Positions 16,037 through 24,947 of a DNA stretch of 64,000 bases are shown piece after piece. The first letter of the stretch is position 1. Each line of letters begins with the position of its first letter. The stretch spans positions 1-64,000 of the forward strand of contig DWXE01000005.1 of assembly GCA_019119355.1 (NCBI GenBank). The letters are read 5' to 3'. A program made the translations under genes and the position numbers. This stretch comes from Candidatus Eisenbergiella merdigallinarum. Its GTDB lineage: Bacteria; Bacillota; Clostridia; Lachnospirales; Lachnospiraceae. The notes beneath the pieces are model-generated. The model searched no databases. It was given only the letters and a program-made list of their open reading frames with translations, and was not told the DNA's origin.

Positions 16037-17863
16037 ATGTGCGGAATTGCAGGCTATATCGGGAATCAGCAGGCGGCCCCCATCGTTCTGGACGGCCTTT
16101 CCAGACTGGAGTACAGGGGCTATGACTCCGCCGGGATCGCCGTTTTCGACGGGGAACGGATCCGGATGGCCAAAGCGGCGGGACGGCTTTCGGTCCTGGA
16201 GAAACTCACGGACTCCGGCAGGGCGCTGCCCGGATTCTGCGGCATCGGCCATACCCGCTGGGCCACCCACGGCTGCCCTTCCGACGAGAACGCCCACCCT
16301 CATATGAATCAGGAAAATACCATCGCCGTGGTGCACAACGGCATCATCGAAAACTACAGAAAGCTTCGGGCGAAGCTGGAGAAAAAGGGATATGTCTTCT
16401 CCTCGGAGACGGACACAGAGGTTCTGGCCCATATGCTCACGGAATACTATCGGGGCGATCCCGTGGAGGCCATCGAAAAGGTTCTGCACCGGGTGGAGGG
16501 TTCCTATGCCCTGGGCATCATGTTTCTGGATCATCCCCACCACATCTATGCGGCCCGCCGGGACAGCCCGCTGATCGTCGGCGTCTGCGGCGAAGGCAAA
16601 TTCATCGCCTCCGACGTGCCCGCCCTGCTGGAGCATACCCGCACGGTTTACTACATGGAAAACGAAGAGATCGCCACCCTTTCCGACGAGCACATCCGCT
16701 TCTATTCTATCGACGGGGAGCTGCTCTCCAAAGAGCCCGTCACCGTGGAATGGGACGTGAGCGCGGCTCAGAAGGACGGCTACGCGCATTTCATGCTCAA
16801 GGAGATTTACGAACAGCCCAAAGCCCTGCGGGATACGATCTTCCCCCGTCTGAAGGGGGACCGGATCGATCTGGAGGACCTAGGGCTCTCCGAAGAGGAG
16901 ATCCGGAGGCTTTCGCGCATCACCATCGTGGCCTGCGGCTCCGCCTGGCATGCCGGCGTCACTGGGAAATACGTCCTGGAGGAGCTGGCCCGGATCCCCG
17001 TGGAGACCGATCTGGCCAGCGAATACCGCTACCGCAATCCCATCTGCGAGCCGGACAGCCTGGTCATCGTGGTCAGCCAGTCCGGGGAAACCGCCGATTC
17101 CCTGGCGGCCCTGCGGGACGCGAAGGCCCGGGGCAGCCGGGTGCTGGCCATCGTCAACGTCGTCGGCAGTTCCATCGCCCGGGAAGCGGACAGCGTTTTC
17201 TACACCAACGCCGGCCCGGAAATTTCCGTGGCCACCACAAAAGCCTACAGCTGTCAGCTGGCGGCCTTTTACCTGCTGGCGGCAAAGTTCGCCCTCGTCC
17301 GGGGAACCATCGATGAGGCCCGCGCAAAAGAGCTCCTCTCTTCCCTGAAAAAACTGCCCGATCAGGTGCAGGAGCTGTTGTCCGCCCCGGATGAGCTCTC
17401 CTTCCTGGCCAACCGCTATCTGGCCGCCGACCACGTCTTCTTCATGGGGCGGGGGATCGACTATGCGGTTTCCCTGGAAGGTTCCCTGAAACTCAAGGAA
17501 ATCTCCTACATCCATTCGGAAGCCTACGCGGCCGGGGAGCTCAAGCACGGGACCATCTCCCTCATGGAGGAGGGAACGCCCGTCATCGCCGTGGCCACAT
17601 CGGACCGCATCTACCCGAAGACCCTGAGCAACATCGTGGAAGTGAAAACCCGGGGTGCCAGCGTCCTGGCCCTCACCACCCCCGACCACCGGGATCTTTC
17701 CCAGGTGGCGGACCATGTGCTCTTCGTTCCCAAAACCGATCCTCTGTTCATGGGCTCTCTGTCCATCGTTTCGCTTCAGCTTCTGGCCTATTACGTTTCC
17801 CTCGGGCGTGGGCTGGACGTGGATAAGCCGAGAAATCTGGCCAAATCCGTCACCGTGGAGTGA
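16037..17863 (+). CDS. glmS: Glutamine-fructose-6-phosphate aminotransferase
   Basis: The product has 608 residues, the normal length. It makes glucosamine-6-phosphate from fructose-6-phosphate and glutamine, the first step to UDP-GlcNAc and peptidoglycan. Cys2 of MCGIAGYIGN is the glutaminase nucleophile. GIGHTRWATHG and HNGIIENY complete that domain. Two SIS domains follow (VACGSAWHAG, VVSQSGETADSLAALRDAK, GRGIDYAVSLEGSLKLKEIS). The ending DKPRNLAKSVTVE is standard. GAGGAGG lies ahead of the ATG. It is a single-gene unit with its own promoter and leader hairpin, meeting the zinc-ribbon gene tail to tail. Confidence 0.97.
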   Translation: MCGIAGYIGNQQAAPIVLDGLSRLEYRGYDSAGIAVFDGERIRMAKAAGRLSVLEKLTDSGRALPGFCGIGHTRWATHGCPSDENAHPHMNQENTIAVVHNGIIENYRKLRAKLEKKGYVFSSETDTEVLAHMLTEYYRGDPVEAIEKVLHRVEGSYALGIMFLDHPHHIYAARRDSPLIVGVCGEGKFIASDVPALLEHTRTVYYMENEEIATLSDEHIRFYSIDGELLSKEPVTVEWDVSAAQKDGYAHFMLKEIYEQPKALRDTIFPRLKGDRIDLEDLGLSEEEIRRLSRITIVACGSAWHAGVTGKYVLEELARIPVETDLASEYRYRNPICEPDSLVIVVSQSGETADSLAALRDAKARGSRVLAIVNVVGSSIAREADSVFYTNAGPEISVATTKAYSCQLAAFYLLAAKFALVRGTIDEARAKELLSSLKKLPDQVQELLSAPDELSFLANRYLAADHVFFMGRGIDYAVSLEGSLKLKEISYIHSEAYAAGELKHGTISLMEEGTPVIAVATSDRIYPKTLSNIVEVKTRGASVLALTTPDHRDLSQVADHVLFVPKTDPLFMGSLSIVSLQLLAYYVSLGRGLDVDKPRNLAKSVTVE

Positions 17864-17867
17864 AGGC

Positions 17868-18407
17868 TCAAAGGTCTTCCCGGCAGAAATAGCAGGTGTG
17901 GTCCTGGGGCCGGTCCCGCTCCGGAATCAGGTTTTCCGCGCCGCAATAGCCGCAGCGCACCAGCTTCATCCCACGGGGCATATCTTCCCATTCCAGATGT
18001 CTCTGCCCCGGCGCCTTTCCTCCGGTCTCGCGGTAGAGGCGCAGGTTTTCCTGCTGTTTTTCAGCAGCGTGCTCCCGGGAGTCTTCCAGGGCTTTCTGCC
18101 GCAGATATTCCGTGGTGGAGAGCTCCTGGTCCGGTTCGTCCGAAACGGCCCGCCCCTTCTGAGCGGCCCGGGAGGCCGCCCCTCTGGCGGTTTGCGTCCA
18201 CTGGGAGGCCCACGTCTTTTTCGCCCCGTCCGCCTTCGTCCTGTCCTTCATCGTGCTGTCCGTTCCGGCCCCGGCGCGCCCCATGGCGCCGTCGCCCGCG
18301 GCCCGTTTCCCGGATCTTCCCGCGGCTTTGGGACTGCCGCCCTGCGCCTTTTTGGCCGAATTGACGATGATCACCGCGATGATGATGACGAATATCAGGT
18401 TTCCCAT
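17868..18407 (-). CDS. Membrane-anchored zinc-ribbon protein
   Basis: The product has 179 residues. It begins with one membrane helix (MGNLIFVIIIAVIIVN), continues with a long Ala/Lys/Arg-rich low-complexity linker, and ends in a zinc ribbon with two CxxC pairs (CGYCGAE and CYFC). GGGGAG lies directly before the ATG at 18407. The gene follows holA by 8 bases and is the last gene of the comEA operon. Such small anchored zinc ribbons often recruit partners at the membrane. Its place after comEC and holA is suggestive but gives no function. Confidence 0.78.
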   Translation of the reverse strand: MGNLIFVIIIAVIIVNSAKKAQGGSPKAAGRSGKRAAGDGAMGRAGAGTDSTMKDRTKADGAKKTWASQWTQTARGAASRAAQKGRAVSDEPDQELSTTEYLRQKALEDSREHAAEKQQENLRLYRETGGKAPGQRHLEWEDMPRGMKLVRCGYCGAENLIPERDRPQDHTCYFCREDL

Positions 18408-18415
18408 ACTCCCCT

Positions 18416-19402
18416 TTACTCCTTTCCTCTGCTGTAGCGGATGATGAGCAGCTCCACGCTCATCCCGTCCCCCATTTTTCCTGTCTTTACCGCTTCGTCC
18501 GCCTCCACGCAGGCGGCCAGCGCTTCCTTCAGCTCCTGCTGCGAAAACCGGGATGCCTGCCCCGCGTACTTTTTGATCAGAAAGCTGCGCAGCCCTGTTT
18601 TTTCCGCGATGGTCCTGTCGTCGCAGCCGGCCTTTTTCAGCGTTTTCACCTGCCAGAGCAGGTTGAACTGCCTGCCGATGAGGTACAGGATCCTCATGGG
18701 CGGCTCCTTTAAGGAAAGCAGGTCGTAATAGAGCTTCAGGGCCTGTTGCTGACGGCGCATGGCGATGGCTTCCACCATCTCGAAAATCCGGCTGCTGATC
18801 TGGCGGATGCACACCGCGTCCACGTCCTCTTCCAGGATCGCTTCCCGGTCCATGGTATAACAAAAGAGCTTTTCCAGCTCGTTGCTGATGTGTTCCATAT
18901 CCGTCCCGGTCATGGATAGAAAGCGGTTTAAGGTATCCGCGGAGATTTTTTTCCCTTCCCTCCGGATCTGGGCCAGAATCCACTTTTTCAACGTCTCCTC
19001 GGTCTGCTGGGCGAACTCCACCGCGCGCCCGGCGTCCTTCACCGCCTTGAACATCCGGCTTCGCCTGTCCACCTGGGTCTCCACGAAGACGAAATACGCG
19101 GTGGGCGCGGGGCTTTTCAGATAGTCCGCCAGCTGCTCGGCGCTCTTTTGGAAAAAGCCGCTGTTTTCCACCAGGATCACCCTGCGCGGCGCGAAAAAGG
19201 GCATGGTTTCCGCCAGGTCGATGAGCCCTGCGGGGTCGGTGTTTTTCCCTTCGAACCGGTGAAAATTCATGGTATCGGACGGATCGGCCAGCGCGTTTTT
19301 GAGCCGGTCCCGATACTGCAGGCGCAGATAGGCCTCCTCCCCGTACAGAAGATAGGCCTGTTTGAACTGTCCGCTTTTGATGTCTTCCAACAGCTGCTGC
19401 AC
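18416..19402 (-). CDS. holA: DNA polymerase III delta subunit
   Basis: The product has 328 residues from a GTG at 19402, with AGGA about 11 bases upstream. HolA loads the sliding clamp as part of the clamp-loader pentamer. Recognisable pieces are the N-terminal AYLLYGEEAYLRLQYRDRLK, the GLIDLAETMPFFAPRRVILV segment, and the C-terminal helical collar (AIAMRRQQQALKLYYDLLSL, then LYLIGRQFNLLWQVK). An upstream ATG at 19450 would add 16 residues without family match. The gene follows comEC by about 56 bases, an arrangement found in many Firmicutes. Confidence 0.93.
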   Translation of the reverse strand: MQQLLEDIKSGQFKQAYLLYGEEAYLRLQYRDRLKNALADPSDTMNFHRFEGKNTDPAGLIDLAETMPFFAPRRVILVENSGFFQKSAEQLADYLKSPAPTAYFVFVETQVDRRSRMFKAVKDAGRAVEFAQQTEETLKKWILAQIRREGKKISADTLNRFLSMTGTDMEHISNELEKLFCYTMDREAILEEDVDAVCIRQISSRIFEMVEAIAMRRQQQALKLYYDLLSLKEPPMRILYLIGRQFNLLWQVKTLKKAGCDDRTIAEKTGLRSFLIKKYAGQASRFSQQELKEALAACVEADEAVKTGKMGDGMSVELLIIRYSRGKE

Positions 19403-19458
19403 GTTCGTTTCTTCCTCCCGTTTCCTCTTCCTTTCAGCATCATACCACATCCGGCCTT

Positions 19459-21765
19459 TCAGGAAAAGCAGCGAATTTCCATTTTCCCCTGCCGCACCGA
19501 TACCGTAACCGCTCCCCTCTGCGCCGTGACGAAGCAGGGGATCCCCTTCGCCTCAAACCGTTCCAGCGTTTCCCTGGCGGGATGGCCGTAGGAGTTATCG
19601 ACCCCGCAGGAAATCAGGGCGGCCCGCGGGGATACGGCCTCCAGAAAGGCCGCACAGGAGGCGTTTTTTGCGCCGTGGTGCCCCGCCGCCAGCAGATCCG
19701 CCGAAAGCCCCGCTTCCCCGCAGAGCTCTGCGAGCCGCTCCTCCCCTTCCTGTGGAAGATCCCCTGGAAAGAGGGCGGCGAACTCCCCCTGGGTCAGGCG
19801 GATCACCATGGAAACTTCATTGCGGTCCTGCGCCCCCTCCTCTCCGAAGGGATGCAGGCAGCTGAGCGTGATCCCGTCCCGCGTCAGCGCCATGCCGGAC
19901 CGGAGCCGCGCCACGGGGATTTCGTACTCCCCGGCCAGGGCCAGCAGCGTTTCCAGAGCCGCATCCTCCAGGAGCGTCTGCGGCAGATAGAGCCCTCCTA
20001 TGGGCACGTGATCCTGCTTCGCCCAGCGGAAAATATCTTCCAGCCCGCTGATATGATCCTCATCCCAGTGGCTGACCAAAATCCCTTCCAGCCTCCGGAC
20101 GCCGCGATATTTCAGGTACGGGACGATCTGATACTGTCCGGTGCGGCTTTTGGAAGTGCTCCCGGCGTCCAGCAGCCAGAAGGAATGATGTTTTGTTTCC
20201 ACGCATACGCTCTGCCCCTGCCCCACATCCAGCATTGCGATGGTCAAAGGGCCCGGCAGCCGGATCAGAAAAACGCCGGCCAGCAGCACCGCCATTCCCA
20301 GCCGCAGGGAGGGGCGCACCTTCCTGCCCTTCCACAGCAGCAGGGCGAGCCCCAGCGAAAACAGGGCGATCTGCCAGAGCTTCGGTTCCCCAACGTGCAC
20401 GCTGCTGCCCGGCAGCCAGACCGCCAGGGTGCAGATCTGCCGGTAGAGGAGGAAAATCAGGCGCACCGGCCAAAAGAGGACTTTTAAGACGGGGATCATC
20501 TGCGGAAACCAGGGAGCGGGCAGCCCTGCGAGGGCCAGCGCCAAAAGCAGGGGCAACAGGATCCCCATCAGGGGGATGACCGCGAGGTTCGCCAGGACCG
20601 ACCAGGGATTCCATTTGTAGAAATGCCACAGCAGCAGGGGCAGCGTCCCCAGCGTGATTCCGAAGCTGGACATCAGATTCTTCCTCAGATTGTTCAGCGC
20701 TCTTTTCAGAAACGCCCTGCGGCCCTCCTGCGGGGCCGCGGAGCGTATTCCTTCATCCGCCAGCGCCGGGGCCAGCAGCACCGCGGAGGCCGCCGCGGCA
20801 AAGGAAAGCTGAAAGCCGGGATCGAAGACGGACTCCGGGGAGGGGATCAGAATCGCGGCTGCCGCGGCCGCCAGGGAAGTGAGGGAATCCGCCGTGCGCC
20901 CCAAAAGCCGTCCGGCCAGCAGGAAAACGAACATGATCACCGCCCGGCGGGTGGAAACGCTCATCCCGGTCATGACGCCGTAGGCGCACAGAAAGGCGGC
21001 CGAACCCAGTGCGGCGGGCCACAGCGGGATCCGCAGGCGGCGCAGCGCGGAAAAAAATCCCATGCCGATCATGGTGATGTGCAGGCCGCTGATGGCCAGA
21101 AGATGGGAAATGGACGCATTCTGATAGAGCGTTTTGATCTCCTCATCCATCTCCTTTTTCCCGCCCAGGGCCATGGCCGCAGCCAGAGCCCCGTCCTCGT
21201 CCCCCAGCACCCTCCAGTACAGCCTGGCCGTGTTCCTGCGCAGCCGGTAGAGGAACTGCCCGGGGCGGCTGAAGCCTTCCCCCTGCGCCTCCACCGCCAC
21301 GTCCCACAGGGGGCAGACGAACCCCTGCCCGCCGTAGTACCCCGCCGCATCGAATTCCCCCGGATTGGAAGCGGCCCGAAACGCGCCGCACTCCCCCCTG
21401 ACCCGCACGCGGCTTCCGGTTTTGGGCAGAGCTTCCCCTTCTTTTAAATAGCAGAGGACGCGGTCCTCCTGTGTGGGAATAAAATCGTCGGAAAAAGAAG
21501 TGATTTCAGAAAGGGCAAAAGAACAGTTTTCCTGCGACCCATCCGCAGGCTCGAACAGCCCGGCCGCCGTGCCCTCCAGCAGCAGTTGACTCCCCGCACA
21601 GGGGGCGGGCTGTAATGATGCTTCCCGCAGCGGGGCCCGTCCCTCTCCCTCCGTTTTCCTCCACCGCCCTGCCCAGAGGGCGGCGGGCAGCCAGAGGGCG
21701 AGAAAGAGCAGCAGCCCCGCGCATAAAGGTCTTCTCAAAAATTTACGATTCTCCGTCGCCGTCAT
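19459..21765 (-). CDS. comEC: ComEC/Rec2 DNA-uptake channel
   Basis: The 768-residue product carries the full ComEC layout. An N-terminal DUF4131-like part is followed by a multi-helix Competence domain (LLAISGLHITMIGMGFFSAL, then MTGMSVSTRRAVIMFVFLLA) and a C-terminal metallo-beta-lactamase-like domain (MLDVGQGQSVCVETKHHSFW, VSHWDEDHISGL, AGHHGAKNA). ComEC is the inner-membrane channel through which single-stranded DNA enters during transformation. It overlaps the GerMN gene by 23 bases, so translation is coupled. The ATG at 21765 lacks a clear ribosome site. With comEA upstream in the same operon, two DNA-uptake components are present. Pilus genes are not in this window. Confidence 0.93.
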   Translation of the reverse strand: MTATENRKFLRRPLCAGLLLFLALWLPAALWAGRWRKTEGEGRAPLREASLQPAPCAGSQLLLEGTAAGLFEPADGSQENCSFALSEITSFSDDFIPTQEDRVLCYLKEGEALPKTGSRVRVRGECGAFRAASNPGEFDAAGYYGGQGFVCPLWDVAVEAQGEGFSRPGQFLYRLRRNTARLYWRVLGDEDGALAAAMALGGKKEMDEEIKTLYQNASISHLLAISGLHITMIGMGFFSALRRLRIPLWPAALGSAAFLCAYGVMTGMSVSTRRAVIMFVFLLAGRLLGRTADSLTSLAAAAAAILIPSPESVFDPGFQLSFAAAASAVLLAPALADEGIRSAAPQEGRRAFLKRALNNLRKNLMSSFGITLGTLPLLLWHFYKWNPWSVLANLAVIPLMGILLPLLLALALAGLPAPWFPQMIPVLKVLFWPVRLIFLLYRQICTLAVWLPGSSVHVGEPKLWQIALFSLGLALLLWKGRKVRPSLRLGMAVLLAGVFLIRLPGPLTIAMLDVGQGQSVCVETKHHSFWLLDAGSTSKSRTGQYQIVPYLKYRGVRRLEGILVSHWDEDHISGLEDIFRWAKQDHVPIGGLYLPQTLLEDAALETLLALAGEYEIPVARLRSGMALTRDGITLSCLHPFGEEGAQDRNEVSMVIRLTQGEFAALFPGDLPQEGEERLAELCGEAGLSADLLAAGHHGAKNASCAAFLEAVSPRAALISCGVDNSYGHPARETLERFEAKGIPCFVTAQRGAVTVSVRQGKMEIRCFS

Positions 21766-22708
21766 AAACCAGATCCAGGTTCCGGTCGAAAATCGTGGAA
21801 AGGTCGAAGGTTTCCCGATAGATGAGATCGGTTTTTCCGTTGACCGCGATCTGAACCCTGTTTACGTTCGGCAGTTCGATCAGGGAATTGGCGATGGAAT
21901 AGATCACCACTTCCCCGGTTACGTTGTTCGTCTGGGTCAAAAATCCTTCGTTAAAGTTGACATAACAGACGCCGTCCTTGACGGTGACGCCCAGCACGCG
22001 GGTGTTGGAATTGAGCACAGGATAGCAGTCCGGGCTGTCCTCTCCCGGCCCCGCCACCAGCTGTTCCACCACCAGCTTTTCCGTGGAAATATTTGTGCTG
22101 TAAACCCTGGTCACCAGGCTCTCCACCAGGCCGTCTCCCGACGCGTTGGCGAAGTACAGCTTGATCCGCGTCTTTTCATAGGCGTTGATCTCGTTGCCGG
22201 CATTGTCGATGAACATGTCCGCCGTCATGGGGCCCACCACGCTGCCCAGGCTGTCCGTCAGCGCTTCCCCGTTCACCGTCATCTCCACGTGGTCGATGCC
22301 CGGGATCTGGGTGAAACTGCGCACCAGCGCCGCCCGGACCAGCACCTCCGTGGTGGCGGACAGCTTTTTGTAATCTTCGCTCACGTCGACGGACAGCTGG
22401 GTTTCCTGAATCTTCCAGCTCCTGACCTCAAATCCGCTCACCGGCGTGCGCACGGACAGCTCCACCGGATTTTCCCGGAGCGCGGCCCAGACCTCTTCCA
22501 CCTGGTCCTCCACCCGCTCGCTTTCCAGCGCGCGCTCCACCGGGGTGATCCTGGTCTCCAGTTTGTTGATATAGTAAACGGAAACGACGGTTCCCTGCTC
22601 CCCTTCCGTCCTCCGGCCGCACCCTGAGACCGCCAAAAGGAAAAGCAGCGCCAGGGCCAGCCGTCTTAAGGGGATGGCGAATCCCCCCTTTGTTATATTA
22701 CTTTTCAT
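21743..22708 (-). CDS. Lipoprotein with two GerMN domains
   Basis: The product has 321 residues with a lipoprotein signal (ALLFLLAVSGCG, lipid on Cys30). Two GerMN domains follow. The first ends with LSVDVSEDYKKL and LVRAALVRSFTQIPGIDHVE. The second contains TRIKLYFANASGDGLV, VYSTNISTEKLVVEQLVAGP, CYVNFNEGFL and SLIELPNVNRVQIAVNGKTD. GerM of Bacillus acts in sporulation and germination, where it contacts peptidoglycan or the engulfment machinery. The gene follows the histidine kinase by 12 bases and overlaps comEC. This order echoes the lipoprotein partner genes of other envelope two-component systems, so it may tune the kinase. Confidence 0.87.
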   Translation of the reverse strand: MKSNITKGGFAIPLRRLALALLFLLAVSGCGRRTEGEQGTVVSVYYINKLETRITPVERALESERVEDQVEEVWAALRENPVELSVRTPVSGFEVRSWKIQETQLSVDVSEDYKKLSATTEVLVRAALVRSFTQIPGIDHVEMTVNGEALTDSLGSVVGPMTADMFIDNAGNEINAYEKTRIKLYFANASGDGLVESLVTRVYSTNISTEKLVVEQLVAGPGEDSPDCYPVLNSNTRVLGVTVKDGVCYVNFNEGFLTQTNNVTGEVVIYSIANSLIELPNVNRVQIAVNGKTDLIYRETFDLSTIFDRNLDLVYDGDGES

Positions 22709-22720
22709 GAAAACGGCCTC

Positions 22721-24193
22721 CTACCTGATGTAAGAAAGGGGGATTTTCACCGTAAAGCAGGTGCCCTCGCCTTCCACGCTGTTGACCTTGATGGAGCCTC
22801 TGTGCAGCAGCACCGCGTTGCGGGTGATGGCGAGCCCCAGCCCCGTTCCGCCGATTTCCCTGGAGTGGGATTTGTCCACCCGGTAAAACCGTTCGAAAAT
22901 GTGATCGTAATCCCCTTCGGGAATGCCGATTCCGGAATCCGAAATCTCCACGGTAAAAAACTGATGGTCCGCATCCAGAAGCACCTTGACCCAGCCGTGC
23001 TCCTTATTGTACTTGATGGCGTTTTCCACCAGGTTCGTGAAAATCTGGGAAACTTTTACCTCGTCCACCTCGGCGGTGACGGGGCGGATGCTCTCGAGCA
23101 CCACTTCCACGTCCCTTTTGCGGGCGATGGGACGCAGCCTTTTGAGCGTGGACTCCAGCAGCTGATTGATATCCACCGTGGAAATGTCCATCTTCGCCTC
23201 GGTCTTATCCATTTTCACCAGCGCCAGAAGGTCGTTGATGATCTTGTTCTCCCGCTCGATCTCCTCCGCGATGTCCTGCATGAATTCCCGGTACAGCTCC
23301 ACCGGAGCGTCCGGCTGCTGATTGAGGGAATCCGCCAGCACCTTCACCGAGGTCATGGGGGTTTTGAGCTCATGGGACACGTTCGCCACGAACTCCTGCC
23401 TGGAGTCGTTGATCACCTTCATCCGGGCCAGCAGCTGGTTGAAGGCGTCCACGATCTGCTCCGTCTCGATGTAATCGGGCACGGAGAGAGGCTCGTCCGT
23501 AAAACCGTCCTTGACTTCGTTGATCGCCTGGGTGACGCGGTTGAAGGGGCGGATCAGGATGTGTGAGAAGAACCACACCCCTCCCACGATGACAATGGCC
23601 ATCACGATCTCCAGGATCAGCGCCTTGCGCTCCATGATGTCCAGCGTGGTCGCGATGCTGTCCGTGGATGCGCTGGCCAGGATCACCCCTTTGACCACGG
23701 ACGTCTCCCTGCCGTCCTTTTCCACCTGTTCCACGATGGGTATGGTCATTTCGATGTACCCGTTGTTGGAATCGTGGCTGGTGGCGCTCTCCCCCTTAAA
23801 GCATTTGATCACTTCTTCCGAAATGACGGTCTTTCCCTCGCTGATGCCGTAAGTATCCTTCACGATCCGGAAATTTCCGTTGATGATCAGCACCCGGCCG
23901 TCATAGAGGTTGGACATCTGCTCCAGCTCTGCGTTGATGACCTCCGAGGTCGGCCCCTGAAGGTAGTTGTAGTTGAGCAGGTGGTTGGCGATGATCATAT
24001 ACTGGGTATAAACGTCCGTCGCCCGCAGGGAAACGGCTCGCTCCTCATAGCTTTCCAGAATCCCGATCCGCAGGATGATGCTGGGCACGATTCCGATCAC
24101 CAGCATCAGGACAAAAATATAGGTTTTCAGACTCCGAAGCAGCGGGATTTTGCGCGTCAGTTTCCGAAACAACCCTGTTTTCTTTCCATGCAT
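22721..24193 (-). CDS. Sensor histidine kinase, WalK/PhoR-like
   Basis: The product has 490 residues. Membrane segment 1 is near residues 25-43, an extracytoplasmic Cache-like domain lies at about 45-190, and membrane segment 2 at 193-212. A HAMP domain follows at 213-262, then the dimerisation helix with His274 in NVSHELKTPM, and the ATPase domain with NLVENAIKYNKEHG, ISDSGIGIPEGDYDHIFERF and GGTGLGLAI. It phosphorylates the OmpR-type regulator encoded 30 bases upstream. WalK-like kinases monitor cell-wall growth. The cytoplasmic PAS domain of true WalK is missing, so the WalK label is only by resemblance. Confidence 0.92.
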   Translation of the reverse strand: MHGKKTGLFRKLTRKIPLLRSLKTYIFVLMLVIGIVPSIILRIGILESYEERAVSLRATDVYTQYMIIANHLLNYNYLQGPTSEVINAELEQMSNLYDGRVLIINGNFRIVKDTYGISEGKTVISEEVIKCFKGESATSHDSNNGYIEMTIPIVEQVEKDGRETSVVKGVILASASTDSIATTLDIMERKALILEIVMAIVIVGGVWFFSHILIRPFNRVTQAINEVKDGFTDEPLSVPDYIETEQIVDAFNQLLARMKVINDSRQEFVANVSHELKTPMTSVKVLADSLNQQPDAPVELYREFMQDIAEEIERENKIINDLLALVKMDKTEAKMDISTVDINQLLESTLKRLRPIARKRDVEVVLESIRPVTAEVDEVKVSQIFTNLVENAIKYNKEHGWVKVLLDADHQFFTVEISDSGIGIPEGDYDHIFERFYRVDKSHSREIGGTGLGLAITRNAVLLHRGSIKVNSVEGEGTCFTVKIPLSYIR

Positions 24194-24223
24194 GTATGCG
24201 TTCTCCCTGGCTTTCGGCTTCTC

Positions 24224-24913
24224 TTACGCGCGGAAAAAATATCCCACGCCCCATTTCGTATGCACGTAGCGGGGCTCGCTGGGATTGGATTCGATCTTTT
24301 CGCGCAGCCGCCGGATGTGCACGTCCACCGTGCGAACATCCCCCGGGTAGTCCGCCCCCCAGACGATCTTCAGCAGATTTTCCCGGCTGTAGACCTTGTT
24401 GGGGTTTTTGATCAGAAGCTCCAGCAGGTCGAATTCCTTCGTGGTCAGATTCACCTCCCTGCCCGAGATGGTCACCCTGCGGCTGTCGCAGTCCATGCGC
24501 ATGTCGCCGCTCTCGATGAGCCCGGGCTGGCGGTCCGTCTCCGCCCGGGCTGAGGTACGGCGCATGATCGCCCGGATCCTGGCCTTCACTTCCAGAATGT
24601 TAAACGGTTTGGTAATATAATCGTCCGCCCCGTACTCCAGGCCCATGATCTTGTCCATATCCTCGCTCTTTGCCGTCAGCATCACGATGGGCACGTTGGA
24701 AAACTCCCTGATCTGCTGGCACACTTCGGTGCCGCTGAGCTTCGGCAGCATGATATCCAGAAGGATCATATCGAACTTCTGCTCCCTGGCCAGGCGCAGG
24801 GCTTCTTCCCCGTCGTAGGCGCAGGTCACCTCCATCCCGTCCTGCTCCAGGCTAAAGCGGATCCCCTTCACAATCAGTTTTTCATCATCCACAACCAGAA
24901 CTTTCTTCGCCAT
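24224..24913 (-). CDS. OmpR-family response regulator (WalR/PhoP-like)
   Basis: The product has 229 residues. The receiver domain has phospho-acceptor Asp53 (MILLDIMLPKLSG), acidic pocket DD at 9-10 and Lys in YITKPFN. The C-terminal winged helix runs from about residue 135 (LTTKEFDLLELLIKNPNKVY, then VRTVDVHIRRLREKIE) to the closing WGVGYFF. It binds DNA as a phosphorylated dimer. It lies between comEA (35 bases upstream) and its kinase (30 bases downstream) in one operon. Targets cannot be read from the sequence. Auto-control of this operon is plausible. Confidence 0.94.
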   Translation of the reverse strand: MAKKVLVVDDEKLIVKGIRFSLEQDGMEVTCAYDGEEALRLAREQKFDMILLDIMLPKLSGTEVCQQIREFSNVPIVMLTAKSEDMDKIMGLEYGADDYITKPFNILEVKARIRAIMRRTSARAETDRQPGLIESGDMRMDCDSRRVTISGREVNLTTKEFDLLELLIKNPNKVYSRENLLKIVWGADYPGDVRTVDVHIRRLREKIESNPSEPRYVHTKWGVGYFFRA

Positions 24914-24947
24914 TGCTTCCTCTCATCCTGCGCGGGAACACAGGATT

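Noticed and set aside
15961-16037. glmS ribozyme
   Set aside because: Only about 70 bases of leader are available and the ribozyme core sequence is not seen. Reported only as a hairpin.
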